From assembly GCA_964644675.1 (NCBI GenBank), contig CAZXWK010000005.1, forward strand, positions 1 through 64,000: DNA of 64,000 bases, read 5' to 3'. The notes beneath the pieces were generated by a model. The model searched no databases. It saw nothing but the letters and a program-made list of their open reading frames with translations, and was not told the origin of the DNA. The DNA comes from CAZXWK01 sp964644675 (GTDB taxonomy: Bacteria; Actinomycetota; Coriobacteriia; Anaerosomatales; JAAXUF01). The position numbers and the translations under genes were made by a program. Every line of letters starts with the position of its first letter. Positions within the stretch are counted from its first letter, which is position 1. This document shows positions 7,592-15,754 of the stretch, in pieces.

Positions 7592-8940
7592 GAGCCCTCT
7601 CCCGCCCGTCGGCGCCCTCGCTCCAGAGCGAGCGCCGCCGTGTCGTCGATCATCTCGGCGAACGAGCCGCCGTCGATCGGCACCGGCACGTTGTCGCAGA
7701 GCACGGTCGGCACGCCCAGCTCCTCGCCGGCGGCCGCGACCACGTCGATCGCCGCGGCCTTGAGCTCGGTGAGCAGCAGGTCGAACTCGCCGGCGTGCGC
7801 GGCCATCTCGGCACGCAGCGCCGAGCGGTCGGAGAGCCGATGGCTCGAGGCGACGACCGTGCACCCGTACTCCGCCTCGAGGTGCGCGGCGAGCGTGGGC
7901 ACGATAGCGGCCGGGGCGGTCGAGGCGAAGAACACCCGGCGCCCCTCGACCGGCTCGAGCGGCGCGGGCCGGAACGTCGTGACCGCGACCGGCAGTCCCG
8001 GCCTGAGCTCCGCTATCGCCGAGACGATCCGCGCGACCTCGTCCGCGCTCGCGACGGGCGGCTCGGCGCTCGCGATCACGGCGAGGTCCGCGCGCGCGAG
8101 GCGCAAAGGGCCGAAGTAGTCGCGCACGTACGTCTCGCCTCGGCCGGCCCCGATCACGAGGATGTTCGCGTCGGCGTAGACCGGCGGGATCGCCGAGCCG
8201 GACCCCTCGAGCATGAGCAGCTCCTTGCCGAGCGTGTCGGCGAGCAGCGCCCCTTCGGGGACGTTGGTGTAGGCCGTGTCGCCGGCCATGCCTCCACCGC
8301 ACCTGCGGCAGCCGACGGTGGTGACCCGGCTCATGACCGCGTCCTCGTAGTTGTCGCTCGCGGCGTGCACGCCCTTGCGCGCGAGTGCAAGCAGGTCGGC
8401 GGTGGTGAGCGCGACCTCATCGCCGCGGATGAGCTCAGGCTCGGCGGGACCGCCGCGACCCATCGCGAGCACGACCACCTCGCGACCGGCGGCCTTGAGT
8501 CGCCGCGCGATGTAGGCGCTCACCGCGGTCTTGCCGACGCGCTTGCCGGTGCCGATGATCGCCAGCGTCGGGGTTGCGGTCACCGCGCGCGGCGTCGGCG
8601 GCTCGAAGGCGAAGTCCGCGCCCCGGTACGCGACGCCGCGCGCGAGCGCCGTGGAGGCGAGCCGGAACCGGTCGGCAGAGGAGACGACGGGCTCGTCCGA
8701 GAGGTCCACGAACGCGTCCGGAGCGTGCTCGCTCACGGCGGTCTCCATCGCGGACGCGGGGTTCTCGGCGACGATGAGCGGGACGCCGTACGCGTCGAGG
8801 CCTCGGTCGAGATCGATCTTCTCGGTGCCGCCCAGGAAGACGGCCGCGACGACGTCGTGCTCGCGCTTGATCTCGTCGATGGCGAAGCGGGTGACGGGTG
8901 GATAGTGCTCCCCGTCGATCAGGACGACGACACGGCTCAC
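7588..8940 (-). CDS. Cyclic 2,3-diphosphoglycerate synthetase (cDPG synthesis, step 2)
   Basis: A 450-residue protein that matches archaeal cDPG synthetase, which closes 2,3-bisphosphoglycerate into the cyclic anhydride with ATP. After a Rossmann-like N-terminal domain (residues 1-120) comes a P-loop GTGKRVGKTA at 130-139, and a Cys motif GCRRCGGGMAGD at 210-221. The length agrees with the 50 kDa archaeal enzyme. The start is GTG at 8940, overlapping the phosphoesterase stop (GTGA), and the stop overlaps 2-phosphoglycerate kinase. cDPG is known as a thermoprotectant and phosphate store in some hyperthermophilic methanogens; its role here is inference. Confidence 0.87.
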   Translation of the reverse strand: MSRVVVLIDGEHYPPVTRFAIDEIKREHDVVAAVFLGGTEKIDLDRGLDAYGVPLIVAENPASAMETAVSEHAPDAFVDLSDEPVVSSADRFRLASTALARGVAYRGADFAFEPPTPRAVTATPTLAIIGTGKRVGKTAVSAYIARRLKAAGREVVVLAMGRGGPAEPELIRGDEVALTTADLLALARKGVHAASDNYEDAVMSRVTTVGCRRCGGGMAGDTAYTNVPEGALLADTLGKELLMLEGSGSAIPPVYADANILVIGAGRGETYVRDYFGPLRLARADLAVIASAEPPVASADEVARIVSAIAELRPGLPVAVTTFRPAPLEPVEGRRVFFASTAPAAIVPTLAAHLEAEYGCTVVASSHRLSDRSALRAEMAAHAGEFDLLLTELKAAAIDVVAAAGEELGVPTVLCDNVPVPIDGGSFAEMIDDTAALALERGRRRAGEGS

Positions 8941-9755
8941 GGTGCGGCCTCCAGCACCTCGTCGGAGTCCGGCCCGCTCGGGCGCGGACGCCAGCCGCAG
9001 ACGTGCTGGTGGATGCCGCGGTACTCGCCGGCGATCTCGCCGTCCACGAACGGCTCCTTGCGGATCACGCGAACCGTCGCGCCCTCGTCACGGATCTCAA
9101 CGATGTTGTACGCGGGGCGGACGTTACCTCGCAGCCGGTGCGTGCAGCACGTCCCCGCGTTGACGATGAGCATGTCCTCGAGCCGCCAGACGTTGGGGAC
9201 GTGCTTGTGGCCGCAGAGGACCAGGTCGACGCCGTTGTCGGCGAGCACGCGCAGCAGGTCGCCGGCGTCGTGGACGATGTTGCGCTCGCGCCCCGTGCCG
9301 GGCACCGGCACCAGGTGGTGGTGCATCGCGACCACCTTGAACTCGTCGGAGTCGACCGCGAACCGCTCTTCGAGCCATGCGTAGGTGCTGCGCCCGATGC
9401 GACCGTAGTCAAGGTCGGGCTCGCTCGAATCCAGGCCGGCGATGCGGACGCCCTCGAGCAACATCTCGGTTCGGCGTGCCCCAAAGAGCTCCTCGAAGTG
9501 CACGTCGCCCACGTTGCGGGCGTCGTGGTTGCCGATGAGCACCATCTTGTTGGGGCACTCGATCCGCTCAAGCAGGCGGTGCGCCTGCTTGAACTCGGCG
9601 CGGAAGCCCATGTCGGTCAGGTCCCCGGTCACGATGACCGCGTCGGGTTCGAGCGTGTTGAGCTCGTCGATGACGCGGCTCGCCAAGCTCGGGATGTGGT
9701 ACCTCGAGCCGCAGTGCAGGTCCGAGATCTGCGCGATGACCGTCTTGTCGCTCAT
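8937..9755 (-). CDS. Calcineurin-like metallophosphoesterase
   Basis: A 272-residue phosphoesterase with the dimetal motifs in order: QISDLHCG (D-x-H) near residue 8, VIVTGDLTDMG (G-D), IGNHDARNVG (G-N-H-D), AMHHHLVPVP and LCGHKHVPN (G-H-x-H). It resembles the CpdA/Icc group, which hydrolyse cyclic nucleotides or related phosphodiesters. The ATG at 9755 gives MSDKTVIAQ; residues upstream in the frame are Arg-rich and were left out. Coupling to cDPG synthetase by a GTGA overlap makes a role in cDPG or bisphosphoglycerate turnover worth testing, but nothing in the sequence proves it. Confidence 0.88.
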   Translation of the reverse strand: MSDKTVIAQISDLHCGSRYHIPSLASRVIDELNTLEPDAVIVTGDLTDMGFRAEFKQAHRLLERIECPNKMVLIGNHDARNVGDVHFEELFGARRTEMLLEGVRIAGLDSSEPDLDYGRIGRSTYAWLEERFAVDSDEFKVVAMHHHLVPVPGTGRERNIVHDAGDLLRVLADNGVDLVLCGHKHVPNVWRLEDMLIVNAGTCCTHRLRGNVRPAYNIVEIRDEGATVRVIRKEPFVDGEIAGEYRGIHQHVCGWRPRPSGPDSDEVLEAAP

Positions 9756-9781
9756 GCGCTCCCCCAACGTCTCGCGCGAGG

Positions 9782-10888
9782 TTACCTGGGCACGACGGTG
9801 CGCTGCCGGGCGTCCTGCCCGGGCGAGACCGCCTCGGTCAACGACCGGAGCTGGCTCTCGATGCCGAGCAGCGAGGTGAGCAGCGTGTCGATGTTGCGGC
9901 TGTCGTACGTGACGACGTCGTAGTCCTTGCCCTCGATACCGCCGAGCTTGGCCGCCTCGTCGAGCGCGTCCTGGTACGTCCCGATCTTGTCGACCAGGCC
10001 GAGCTTCTTCGCCTCGGTGCCGCTCCACGCCCAGCCGGTCGCGAGCTTCTCGACCTCGGAGCGCTTCATGTCGCGGCCCTCGGCGACGATGTCGATGAAC
10101 TGGTCGTAGACGTCGTCCACCTGGCCCTGGATGAGCGCGGTCTCGCTCGCGGTCAGCGCGCGGAAGGGGCTGCCCGCATCCTTGTACTCGCCCGCCGTGA
10201 TCACGACGAACTGGACGCCGAGCTTGTCCATGAGTCCTGAAACGTTGGGGATCTCGGTGATGACGCCGATGCTACCCACCGCCGAGCCGGGCAGCGCGAT
10301 GATCTGGTCCGCCTGCGACGCGACCATGTACGCACCGGACGCGCCGACGTCACCGATCGACACCACGACCGGCTTCTCCTTACGCGCGTCCTTGACGTAG
10401 GCCGAGATCTCCTCGCTGGCGGCCACGGTCCCGCCGGGCGAGTCGACCCGAAGCAGGATCGCCTTGACGTTCTCATCGTCGGTGGCCTGTTGGATCTGGT
10501 CGAGGAATCCCTCGGGAGTGATCGTCATGCCGGTCGCCGAGCCGGTCCCCGCGATCTCGGCGTCGATGGGGATGACCGCGATCTTGTCGCCGCCGAGCGT
10601 CGCGCCCGACGGCCCCTTGTTGATGATCGCGACCGACCACGCGCACGAACCGATGAGGATCGCGAGGCAAACGGTCCCGACGAGCAGCCACACCCAGCCG
10701 CGGGTCCGTGCGCGGGTGGGCGGCGGCGTGGGACCACCCGCCGAGAACCCGGCGTCGGGGTACGGGGCGGCTGCGGTCTGCTCGTGTGCCGGCGGGACGC
10801 CGTCGAAGGGCCGAGCCGGCTGCGGGTCCTGCGACGCGAGCGGCGGGTCCTGAGGGGTTGGAGCGGACGAGAAGTCCTGGTCGGACAT
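9782..10888 (-). CDS. sppA: Signal peptide peptidase SppA
   Basis: A 368-residue membrane serine protease of the short (single-domain) SppA type, which cleaves leftover signal peptides. Residues 1-63 are a Pro-rich cytoplasmic tail, 64-88 a single transmembrane helix (WVWLLVGTVCLAILIGS), and the catalytic domain follows. The nucleophile is Ser184 in GDVGASGAYMVAS and the general base is Lys236 in GEYKDAGSPFR, the normal Ser-Lys dyad. The ATG at 10888 was kept because the tail is in good codon usage. It precedes the phosphoesterase-cDPG genes by 26 bases and is probably co-transcribed with them. Confidence 0.94.
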   Translation of the reverse strand: MSDQDFSSAPTPQDPPLASQDPQPARPFDGVPPAHEQTAAAPYPDAGFSAGGPTPPPTRARTRGWVWLLVGTVCLAILIGSCAWSVAIINKGPSGATLGGDKIAVIPIDAEIAGTGSATGMTITPEGFLDQIQQATDDENVKAILLRVDSPGGTVAASEEISAYVKDARKEKPVVVSIGDVGASGAYMVASQADQIIALPGSAVGSIGVITEIPNVSGLMDKLGVQFVVITAGEYKDAGSPFRALTASETALIQGQVDDVYDQFIDIVAEGRDMKRSEVEKLATGWAWSGTEAKKLGLVDKIGTYQDALDEAAKLGGIEGKDYDVVTYDSRNIDTLLTSLLGIESQLRSLTEAVSPGQDARQRTVVPR

Positions 10889-10944
10889 GCGTTGCCTCCG
10901 AGCATCGGAGCGGATTCGTGGAGAGCGGAGAAACGCGGGATTGC

Positions 10945-10950
10945 AGAGTA
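10945..10950 (-). promoter_or_regulatory. Possible -10 element upstream of sppA
   Basis: TACTCT on the minus strand, 57 bases from the sppA ATG in a 127-base gap. A TTGACC lies 23 bases further upstream, too far for a normal spacer. Weak. Confidence 0.22.
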
Positions 10951-11015
10951 TCTTCCCCGCGCGGGTGTCTGACGGTCAACTCGCGCGCTCTCGCCGAGCG
11001 AGGCCGGGAAGCGGT

Positions 11016-11933
11016 CTACAGCAGCCGCGCTCCCGCGCGGTCGATGCGCAGCGCCTCGGGTGCGCGACGCGTGCCGAGCTCCCGCACGCGGTCGGCCGCG
11101 CGCTGCGCGACCTCCTCGGCGAGGTGGTGGGCGGCCTCGTCGGTGTCGCCGGCGACCAGCCCGATGACGGTGGGGCCGGCGCCCGAGAGCGCGACGCCGG
11201 CAGCCCCGGCCTCGCGCAGGATCCGGTACACGTCCTGCAGGTCGGCGACTGCTGAGGCGCGGTACGACTCGTGCAGGCGATCGGCGAGCGCAGCGCCGAG
11301 AAGCTCGGGACGACCGGTCGCGATCGACGCGGCGAGCAGGCCGGCGTGGGCGACGTTGAACGCGGCATCGGCGTGGGGCACGGCCTCGGGCAGCATGCGC
11401 CGGGCGGTCTTGGTCGAAAGCTCGCCCTTCGCGACGACGACCACGGCGGCCAGCCCGCGCGCCGGCTGGAAGCGCGCGAAGTGCGGGACGCCACCGTCGG
11501 TCCAGCACACGGTGAAGCCGCCCACGAACGCGGCGGCGACGTTGTCGGGATGGCCTTCCATCTCGGTCGCGAGCTCGAGCAGGCGCTGCTGGCCCAGCTC
11601 AGCGCCGGCGAGGCGCTCGCCCAGCAGCAGGCCGCCGACGATCGCGGCTGCCGAGGAGCCGAGCCCGTTGCCGAGCGCGATGCGGTTCACGCAGCCGATC
11701 GACGCGCGCAACTCGGGCCGGCCGGCTTCGGCGAACGCGCGCGCCATCGCCTCGGCGACGCGGTTGCCGCCGTCGGTGCGCAGCACGCCCTCGCCCTCGC
11801 CCTCGACGGTGACGGTCCATTCGTCGGCGAGCTCGGCCTCGAAGCGGTTGAAGACGTCGAGCGCGAGCCCGAAGCTGTCGAAGCCGGGGCCGAGGTTCGC
11901 CGAAGTCCCCGGTACGAGGACCGCAGCGCCCAT
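11016..11933 (-). CDS. thrB: Homoserine kinase
   Basis: A 305-residue GHMP kinase that phosphorylates homoserine in threonine synthesis. GTSANLGPGFDSFGLALDV at the start is the ThrB substrate motif, GNGLGSSAAAIVGGL near residue 95 is the ATP-binding P-loop of the family, and GVALSGAGPTVIGL near residue 245 is motif 3. The ATG at 11933 directly abuts the hom stop (TAAATG), so it is translated from the same message. The C-terminus is a normal length. Confidence 0.97.
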   Translation of the reverse strand: MGAAVLVPGTSANLGPGFDSFGLALDVFNRFEAELADEWTVTVEGEGEGVLRTDGGNRVAEAMARAFAEAGRPELRASIGCVNRIALGNGLGSSAAAIVGGLLLGERLAGAELGQQRLLELATEMEGHPDNVAAAFVGGFTVCWTDGGVPHFARFQPARGLAAVVVVAKGELSTKTARRMLPEAVPHADAAFNVAHAGLLAASIATGRPELLGAALADRLHESYRASAVADLQDVYRILREAGAAGVALSGAGPTVIGLVAGDTDEAAHHLAEEVAQRAADRVRELGTRRAPEALRIDRAGARLL

Positions 11934-13220
11934 TTAGAGCTCCTCGACGCGGATGACCGCGGCGACACTCGTGACAACGTCGAGCGCCTCGATCGCGGCG
12001 AGCGCGGCGCGCACGTCGGCCTCGCGGGCCTTGTGGGTCACGTAGACGATCTGTGCCACCCCACCCTCGGCGCGCTTCTGGATGACCGAGCCGATCGAGA
12101 CGCTGTGCTCGCCGAAGACGGTCGCGACCGCGGCGAGCACGCCGACCTGGTCGGCGACGGCCAGGCGGATGAAGTACTCGCTCTCGAGCGCGTCGATGCC
12201 GCGCACCGGCAGCGTCTCGGTGCAGGTGCACCCCACGAGCGGCGCGCAGGTGGTCTGGATACGGCGCGCTTCCTCGATCAGGTCGCCCACGACGGCGGAA
12301 GCCGCCGGCAGCGAGCCGGCGCCCTCGCCGAAGAACATGGTCTCGCCGACCGCGTCGCCCACGACGTAGATCGCGTTGTAGACGCCGTTCACGCTCGCGA
12401 GCGGGTGGCTCGAACGGATCATCGTCGGGTGCACGCGCACGTCGATACCGTCGTCCATGCGCCGGGCGATCGCGAGCAGCTTGATGGTGTAGCCCATCTC
12501 GCGTGCGTACTCGATGTCCTCGGGCGCGAGCGAGCGAATGCCCTCAGCGGGCACCTGGCTCATGACGACCCGGCTGTTGAACGCGATCGAGGAGAGGATG
12601 GCGATCTTGGCCGCAGCGTCCAAGCCGTCGACGTCGGCGGTGGGGTCCGCCTCGGCGAAGCCCTTGGCCTGCGCCTCGGCGAGTGCGGTCGCGTAGTCGA
12701 GGCCGTCTTCGGCCATGCGGGTGAGCATGTAGTTGGTGGTGCCGTTGACGATGCCCATGACCGTCTGGATCTCGTTGCTCGTCAGCGAGTGCTTGAGCGG
12801 GCCGATGATCGGGATGCCGCCGCCCACGCTCGCCTCGAACAGGATGTCGACGCCGTTGGCCTCGGCGGCCTGCATGACTTCCTCACCGTGGCTCGCGAGG
12901 AGCGCCTTGTTCGCGGTCACGACGCTCTTGCCGCTCGCGAGCGCCGCGAGGACGACGTCGCGCGCGACACCGGTACCGCCGATCAGCTCGATCACGACGT
13001 CGAGCGTGTCGTCGGCGACCACGTCGTGCCAGTCCGTCGAGCACTGCTCGGCGGGCAGGCCGAGGTCGCCGAAGCGCTCCGTGCTGCGGTCGGCGAAGCG
13101 GGCCAGCTCGATGTCGACGCCGGCGCGACGGCGGAAGTCGTCGCGGTGGTTGCGGATGATCTCGACGACGCCGGACCCGACGGTCCCAAGGCCGATGAGG
13201 CCGACACGAACGGTACGCAT
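11934..13220 (-). CDS. hom: Homoserine dehydrogenase with ACT domain
   Basis: A 428-residue enzyme that reduces aspartate semialdehyde to homoserine. The N-terminal NAD(P) fold begins with VRVGLIGLGTVGSGVVEII; SVVTANKALLASHG and FEASVGGGIPIIGPL are the catalytic-region motifs; GIVNGTTNYMLTRM and LAEAQAKGFAEADPTADVDG follow. Residues about 350-428 are an ACT regulatory domain (LAVADQVGVLAAVATVFGE), suggesting feedback control by threonine. The start at the ATG 13220 gives the expected MRTVRVGLIG. thrB follows immediately; thrC is not in the window. Confidence 0.97.
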   Translation of the reverse strand: MRTVRVGLIGLGTVGSGVVEIIRNHRDDFRRRAGVDIELARFADRSTERFGDLGLPAEQCSTDWHDVVADDTLDVVIELIGGTGVARDVVLAALASGKSVVTANKALLASHGEEVMQAAEANGVDILFEASVGGGIPIIGPLKHSLTSNEIQTVMGIVNGTTNYMLTRMAEDGLDYATALAEAQAKGFAEADPTADVDGLDAAAKIAILSSIAFNSRVVMSQVPAEGIRSLAPEDIEYAREMGYTIKLLAIARRMDDGIDVRVHPTMIRSSHPLASVNGVYNAIYVVGDAVGETMFFGEGAGSLPAASAVVGDLIEEARRIQTTCAPLVGCTCTETLPVRGIDALESEYFIRLAVADQVGVLAAVATVFGEHSVSIGSVIQKRAEGGVAQIVYVTHKAREADVRAALAAIEALDVVTSVAAVIRVEEL

Positions 13221-13272
13221 GAGGTTCCTCCGGTGGATCGAAGCCGCGCGGCGGGCGCGGGGGCCGGCGACT

Positions 13273-13278
13273 ATTGTA
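13273..13278 (-). promoter_or_regulatory. Probable -10 element of hom-thrB
   Basis: TACAAT on the minus strand, 53 bases upstream of the hom ATG (one mismatch to TATAAT). No clear -35. The 275-base gap to the plus-strand cytochrome gene contains the promoters of both divergent genes; nothing else is apparent in it. Confidence 0.45.
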
Positions 13279-13495
13279 GCCGAGAACCCTGCGGGGCGAT
13301 TCGCCCTGCCCACGCCATCACGGCCGTCGCGTCCTTCCGCAACCCGGGCGAGCCGTCCCAGTGATTCCCCGTGATGAGACAACGCTCATGCGGCTCTCAC
13401 CCGCCTCTCACCCTCCGCTCCGATGCTCTGCTCGAGACAGATGACGCCGCACGGCCGCCCGGCCGTCGCGTCACCGGATGCAACGGAGGTTCTTC

Positions 13496-14158
13496 ATGAG
13501 GAAACGTCTCGCACTGCCCGTGGTGGCTCTTGCCGTCGCCGGGCTCGTGACCGGCTTCGCGACCGTCGCGAACGCTTCACCCTCGCAGTCGTCGCGCTGC
13601 AGCTCGTGTCACCCGGCGAGCGGATCGGTCACGGTCGCGGCAACGCCGGTCTCCAACGACGGCGTGAACGCGGTCTACACGATCGCCGTGAACAACCCGT
13701 TCGGCGCCAACGGATGGGCCGTCTTCGGCGCCTCGAAGCTCGCCGGCGGCTCGGGCGGCGGGGGCACGATCACCGTGCCCGTGGGCGCCACCTACACCGT
13801 GTACGGCGTGAGCGCCGGCACCGGCAACGGCTACGCCTCGACCACCCTCAGCCCCGCGGCCAACGGCGGTAGCGGGGGCGGCGGCACCGTGACGCCGACT
13901 CCTCCGACGCCCCCCACGACGGGCGTGACCGAAGTCGAGACGACGACCTTCACGTACCGCTTCAAGCTGGGAAGGCGCGGCAACAAGGGCCTGACCGCGG
14001 TCCTCACCAACCAGACGACCGGCGCAAAGTACCTCGCCAAGGTCGACAAGAAGGGCCGCGTCGTGTTCAGAAACGTGCCCGAGGGCACCTATCGCCTGTC
14101 GGTGAAGGTGAAGGGCAAGAAGTTCAAGTTCAAGGCGCGCACGGTCAGCGTGGGCTAA
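13496..14158 (+). CDS. Secreted protein with one c-type haem motif
   Basis: A 220-residue protein with a Sec signal peptide (MRKRLALPVVALAVAG, cut near ANA-SPSQ). Directly after it is CSSCHPASG, a single CxxCH haem-binding motif. The middle is Gly/Ser-rich with two GGSGGGGT-type linkers and a Pro/Thr spacer, and residues 145-220 form a basic beta-sandwich-like domain (YRFKLGRRGNKGLTAVL, VFRNVPEGTYRLSVKVKGKK) similar to SpaA or carboxypeptidase regulatory folds. The ATG at 13496 was chosen over 13478 because GGAGG stands seven bases before it. It is one of only two plus-strand genes. It may be an extracellular electron-transfer or adhesion protein; this is inference. Confidence 0.78.
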   Translation: MRKRLALPVVALAVAGLVTGFATVANASPSQSSRCSSCHPASGSVTVAATPVSNDGVNAVYTIAVNNPFGANGWAVFGASKLAGGSGGGGTITVPVGATYTVYGVSAGTGNGYASTTLSPAANGGSGGGGTVTPTPPTPPTTGVTEVETTTFTYRFKLGRRGNKGLTAVLTNQTTGAKYLAKVDKKGRVVFRNVPEGTYRLSVKVKGKKFKFKARTVSVG

Positions 14159-14190
14159 GCACGAGATCACGTCTCCCCTGCTCAAGGGAA

Positions 14191-14225
14191 GAGGGCCCGG
14201 TACCGCTCAGCGGTACCGGGCCCTC
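14191..14225. terminator. Bidirectional terminator between cytochrome gene and lysA
   Basis: A perfect 16-bp stem (arm GAGGGCCCGGTACCGC) closed by a 3-base loop, between two convergent genes: 33 bases after the plus-strand stop and 29 bases after the lysA stop. The minus-strand side is followed by TTCCCTT. Confidence 0.85.
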
Positions 14226-14253
14226 GACGTTCCCCATCTGGCGCGCGTTGCGC

Positions 14254-15618
14254 CTACTCGACCTCGCACTTCATGAGATCCTCGTAGGTCTCGCGGCGAA
14301 CGACCCAGCGCCACTGCCCGTCCGAGACGAACACGACACCCGGCCGTACCTGCTTGTTGTAGTTGCTGCTCATCGACTGGCAGTAGGCGCCGGTCGCGCA
14401 CACGCAGATGATGTCCCCGACCTCGACGCACTGCAGCGGCGCGTCGTTGACGACGATGTCGCCGCTCTCGCAGTGCTTCCCGGCAACGGTCGCGACCATC
14501 TCGCGCGGCTGGTCTGCCTTGTTGGCCACGAGCGCCTCGTAGTGCGCGTCGTAGAGCGAGGTGCGGATGTTGTCGGACATGCCACCGTCGACCGCGACGT
14601 ACGTGCGGATGTTCGGGATCTCCTTGATCGAGCCGACGGTGTAGAGGGTCACACCGGCGTTGGCGACGATGCTGCGGCCCGGTTCGACGGCCATTGCCGG
14701 CACCGTGAGATGGTGCTTCTCGCACTCTTCCTTGATCCCGTCGACGACGACCTTGCCGTAGTCCTTGATCGTCGACGGCTCGTCGGGCAGGCCGTAGGCG
14801 ATGCCCAGCCCGCCGCCCGTGTCGAGCATGCGGACGTCGACACCAGTCTCGGCCTTGATCTCGGCGATGAAGTCGACGATGACCTCGATGGCCTTCGTGA
14901 AGCTGTGCAGCGCGAAGATCTGGCTGCCGATGTGCATGTGCAGGCCGTCGAAGTCGATGCCGGGCAGCTCGATGGCGCGCTTGACCGCCTGCATCGCGAG
15001 CCCCTGGTTGCGGCCGAATCCGAACTTGGAGTCCTCGGCGCCCGTCATGATGAAGTCGTGGGTGTCGGCCTCCACGCCCGGCGTGACCCGGATCAGGACC
15101 TTCTGCTCGACACCGCGTTCGGCAGCCATCGCCGAGAGGCGCTCCATCTCCTCGAAGCTGTCCACGACGATGCGGCCCACGCCGGCGTCGAGGCACTCGG
15201 CGAGCTCCAGCGGCGTCTTGTTGTTGCCGTGGACGTAGATGCGGTCCATCGGGAAGCCGGCGCGGCGGGCGAACGCGAGCTCACCGCCGCTCGAGACGTC
15301 GAGGCAGCAGTCCTCTTCGGCGACGAGCTTGACCATCGCGAGGGACATGAACGCCTTGCCCGCGTAGACCACGTCGACGTCGGGCCAGTGGAAGCGCGTC
15401 CACTTCACGTACTCGGAGAGCTGGTGGCGGATGGTCGCCTCGTCCATGACGTAGACCGCGGTGCCGGCCTCCTCGGCGAGCTTGACCGTGTCGACGCCGC
15501 CGATCCACAGGTGGCCGTCTTTGACCTCGGCCGTCATCGGCAGGACCGGCACCAGGTCAGCGGCGGTCTTGAGGTCGGGTGTGGCGGGCGGACGCGGCGT
15601 GCTTGGCTTGGCGGCCAT
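14254..15618 (-). CDS. lysA: Diaminopimelate decarboxylase
   Basis: A 454-residue PLP enzyme, the last step of lysine synthesis. The PLP lysine is in VVYAGKAFMSLAMVKL, the substrate-binding region is HMHIGSQI, LDTGGGLGIAYG is the phosphate-binding loop, VEPGRSIVANAG and the C-terminal CESGDI and GAYCQSMSSNYN complete the family motifs. The ATG at 15618 was chosen because CGGGGAG lies six bases upstream; a GTG at 15654 in the same frame lacks a ribosome site. It is about 30 residues longer at the N-terminus than usual. Confidence 0.96.
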   Translation of the reverse strand: MAAKPSTPRPPATPDLKTAADLVPVLPMTAEVKDGHLWIGGVDTVKLAEEAGTAVYVMDEATIRHQLSEYVKWTRFHWPDVDVVYAGKAFMSLAMVKLVAEEDCCLDVSSGGELAFARRAGFPMDRIYVHGNNKTPLELAECLDAGVGRIVVDSFEEMERLSAMAAERGVEQKVLIRVTPGVEADTHDFIMTGAEDSKFGFGRNQGLAMQAVKRAIELPGIDFDGLHMHIGSQIFALHSFTKAIEVIVDFIAEIKAETGVDVRMLDTGGGLGIAYGLPDEPSTIKDYGKVVVDGIKEECEKHHLTVPAMAVEPGRSIVANAGVTLYTVGSIKEIPNIRTYVAVDGGMSDNIRTSLYDAHYEALVANKADQPREMVATVAGKHCESGDIVVNDAPLQCVEVGDIICVCATGAYCQSMSSNYNKQVRPGVVFVSDGQWRWVVRRETYEDLMKCEVE

Positions 15619-15754
15619 GCTGACTCCCCGGTCGGGCTGCGGACGTGTGGTCACACAGCCTACCGAAACCGCCGCGAACCGTCACGGCGGGCATAGGCCG
15701 CGGCGCACCGCGCGGCACGGCGAGCGGCGGACGCGCCCGGCCGGCCCCGCGAGC

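Noticed and set aside
13478..13495. ATG at 13478 as start of the secreted haem protein
   Set aside because: The ATG at 13496 has GGAGG at the right distance and begins a normal signal peptide, while the upstream one has no ribosome site.
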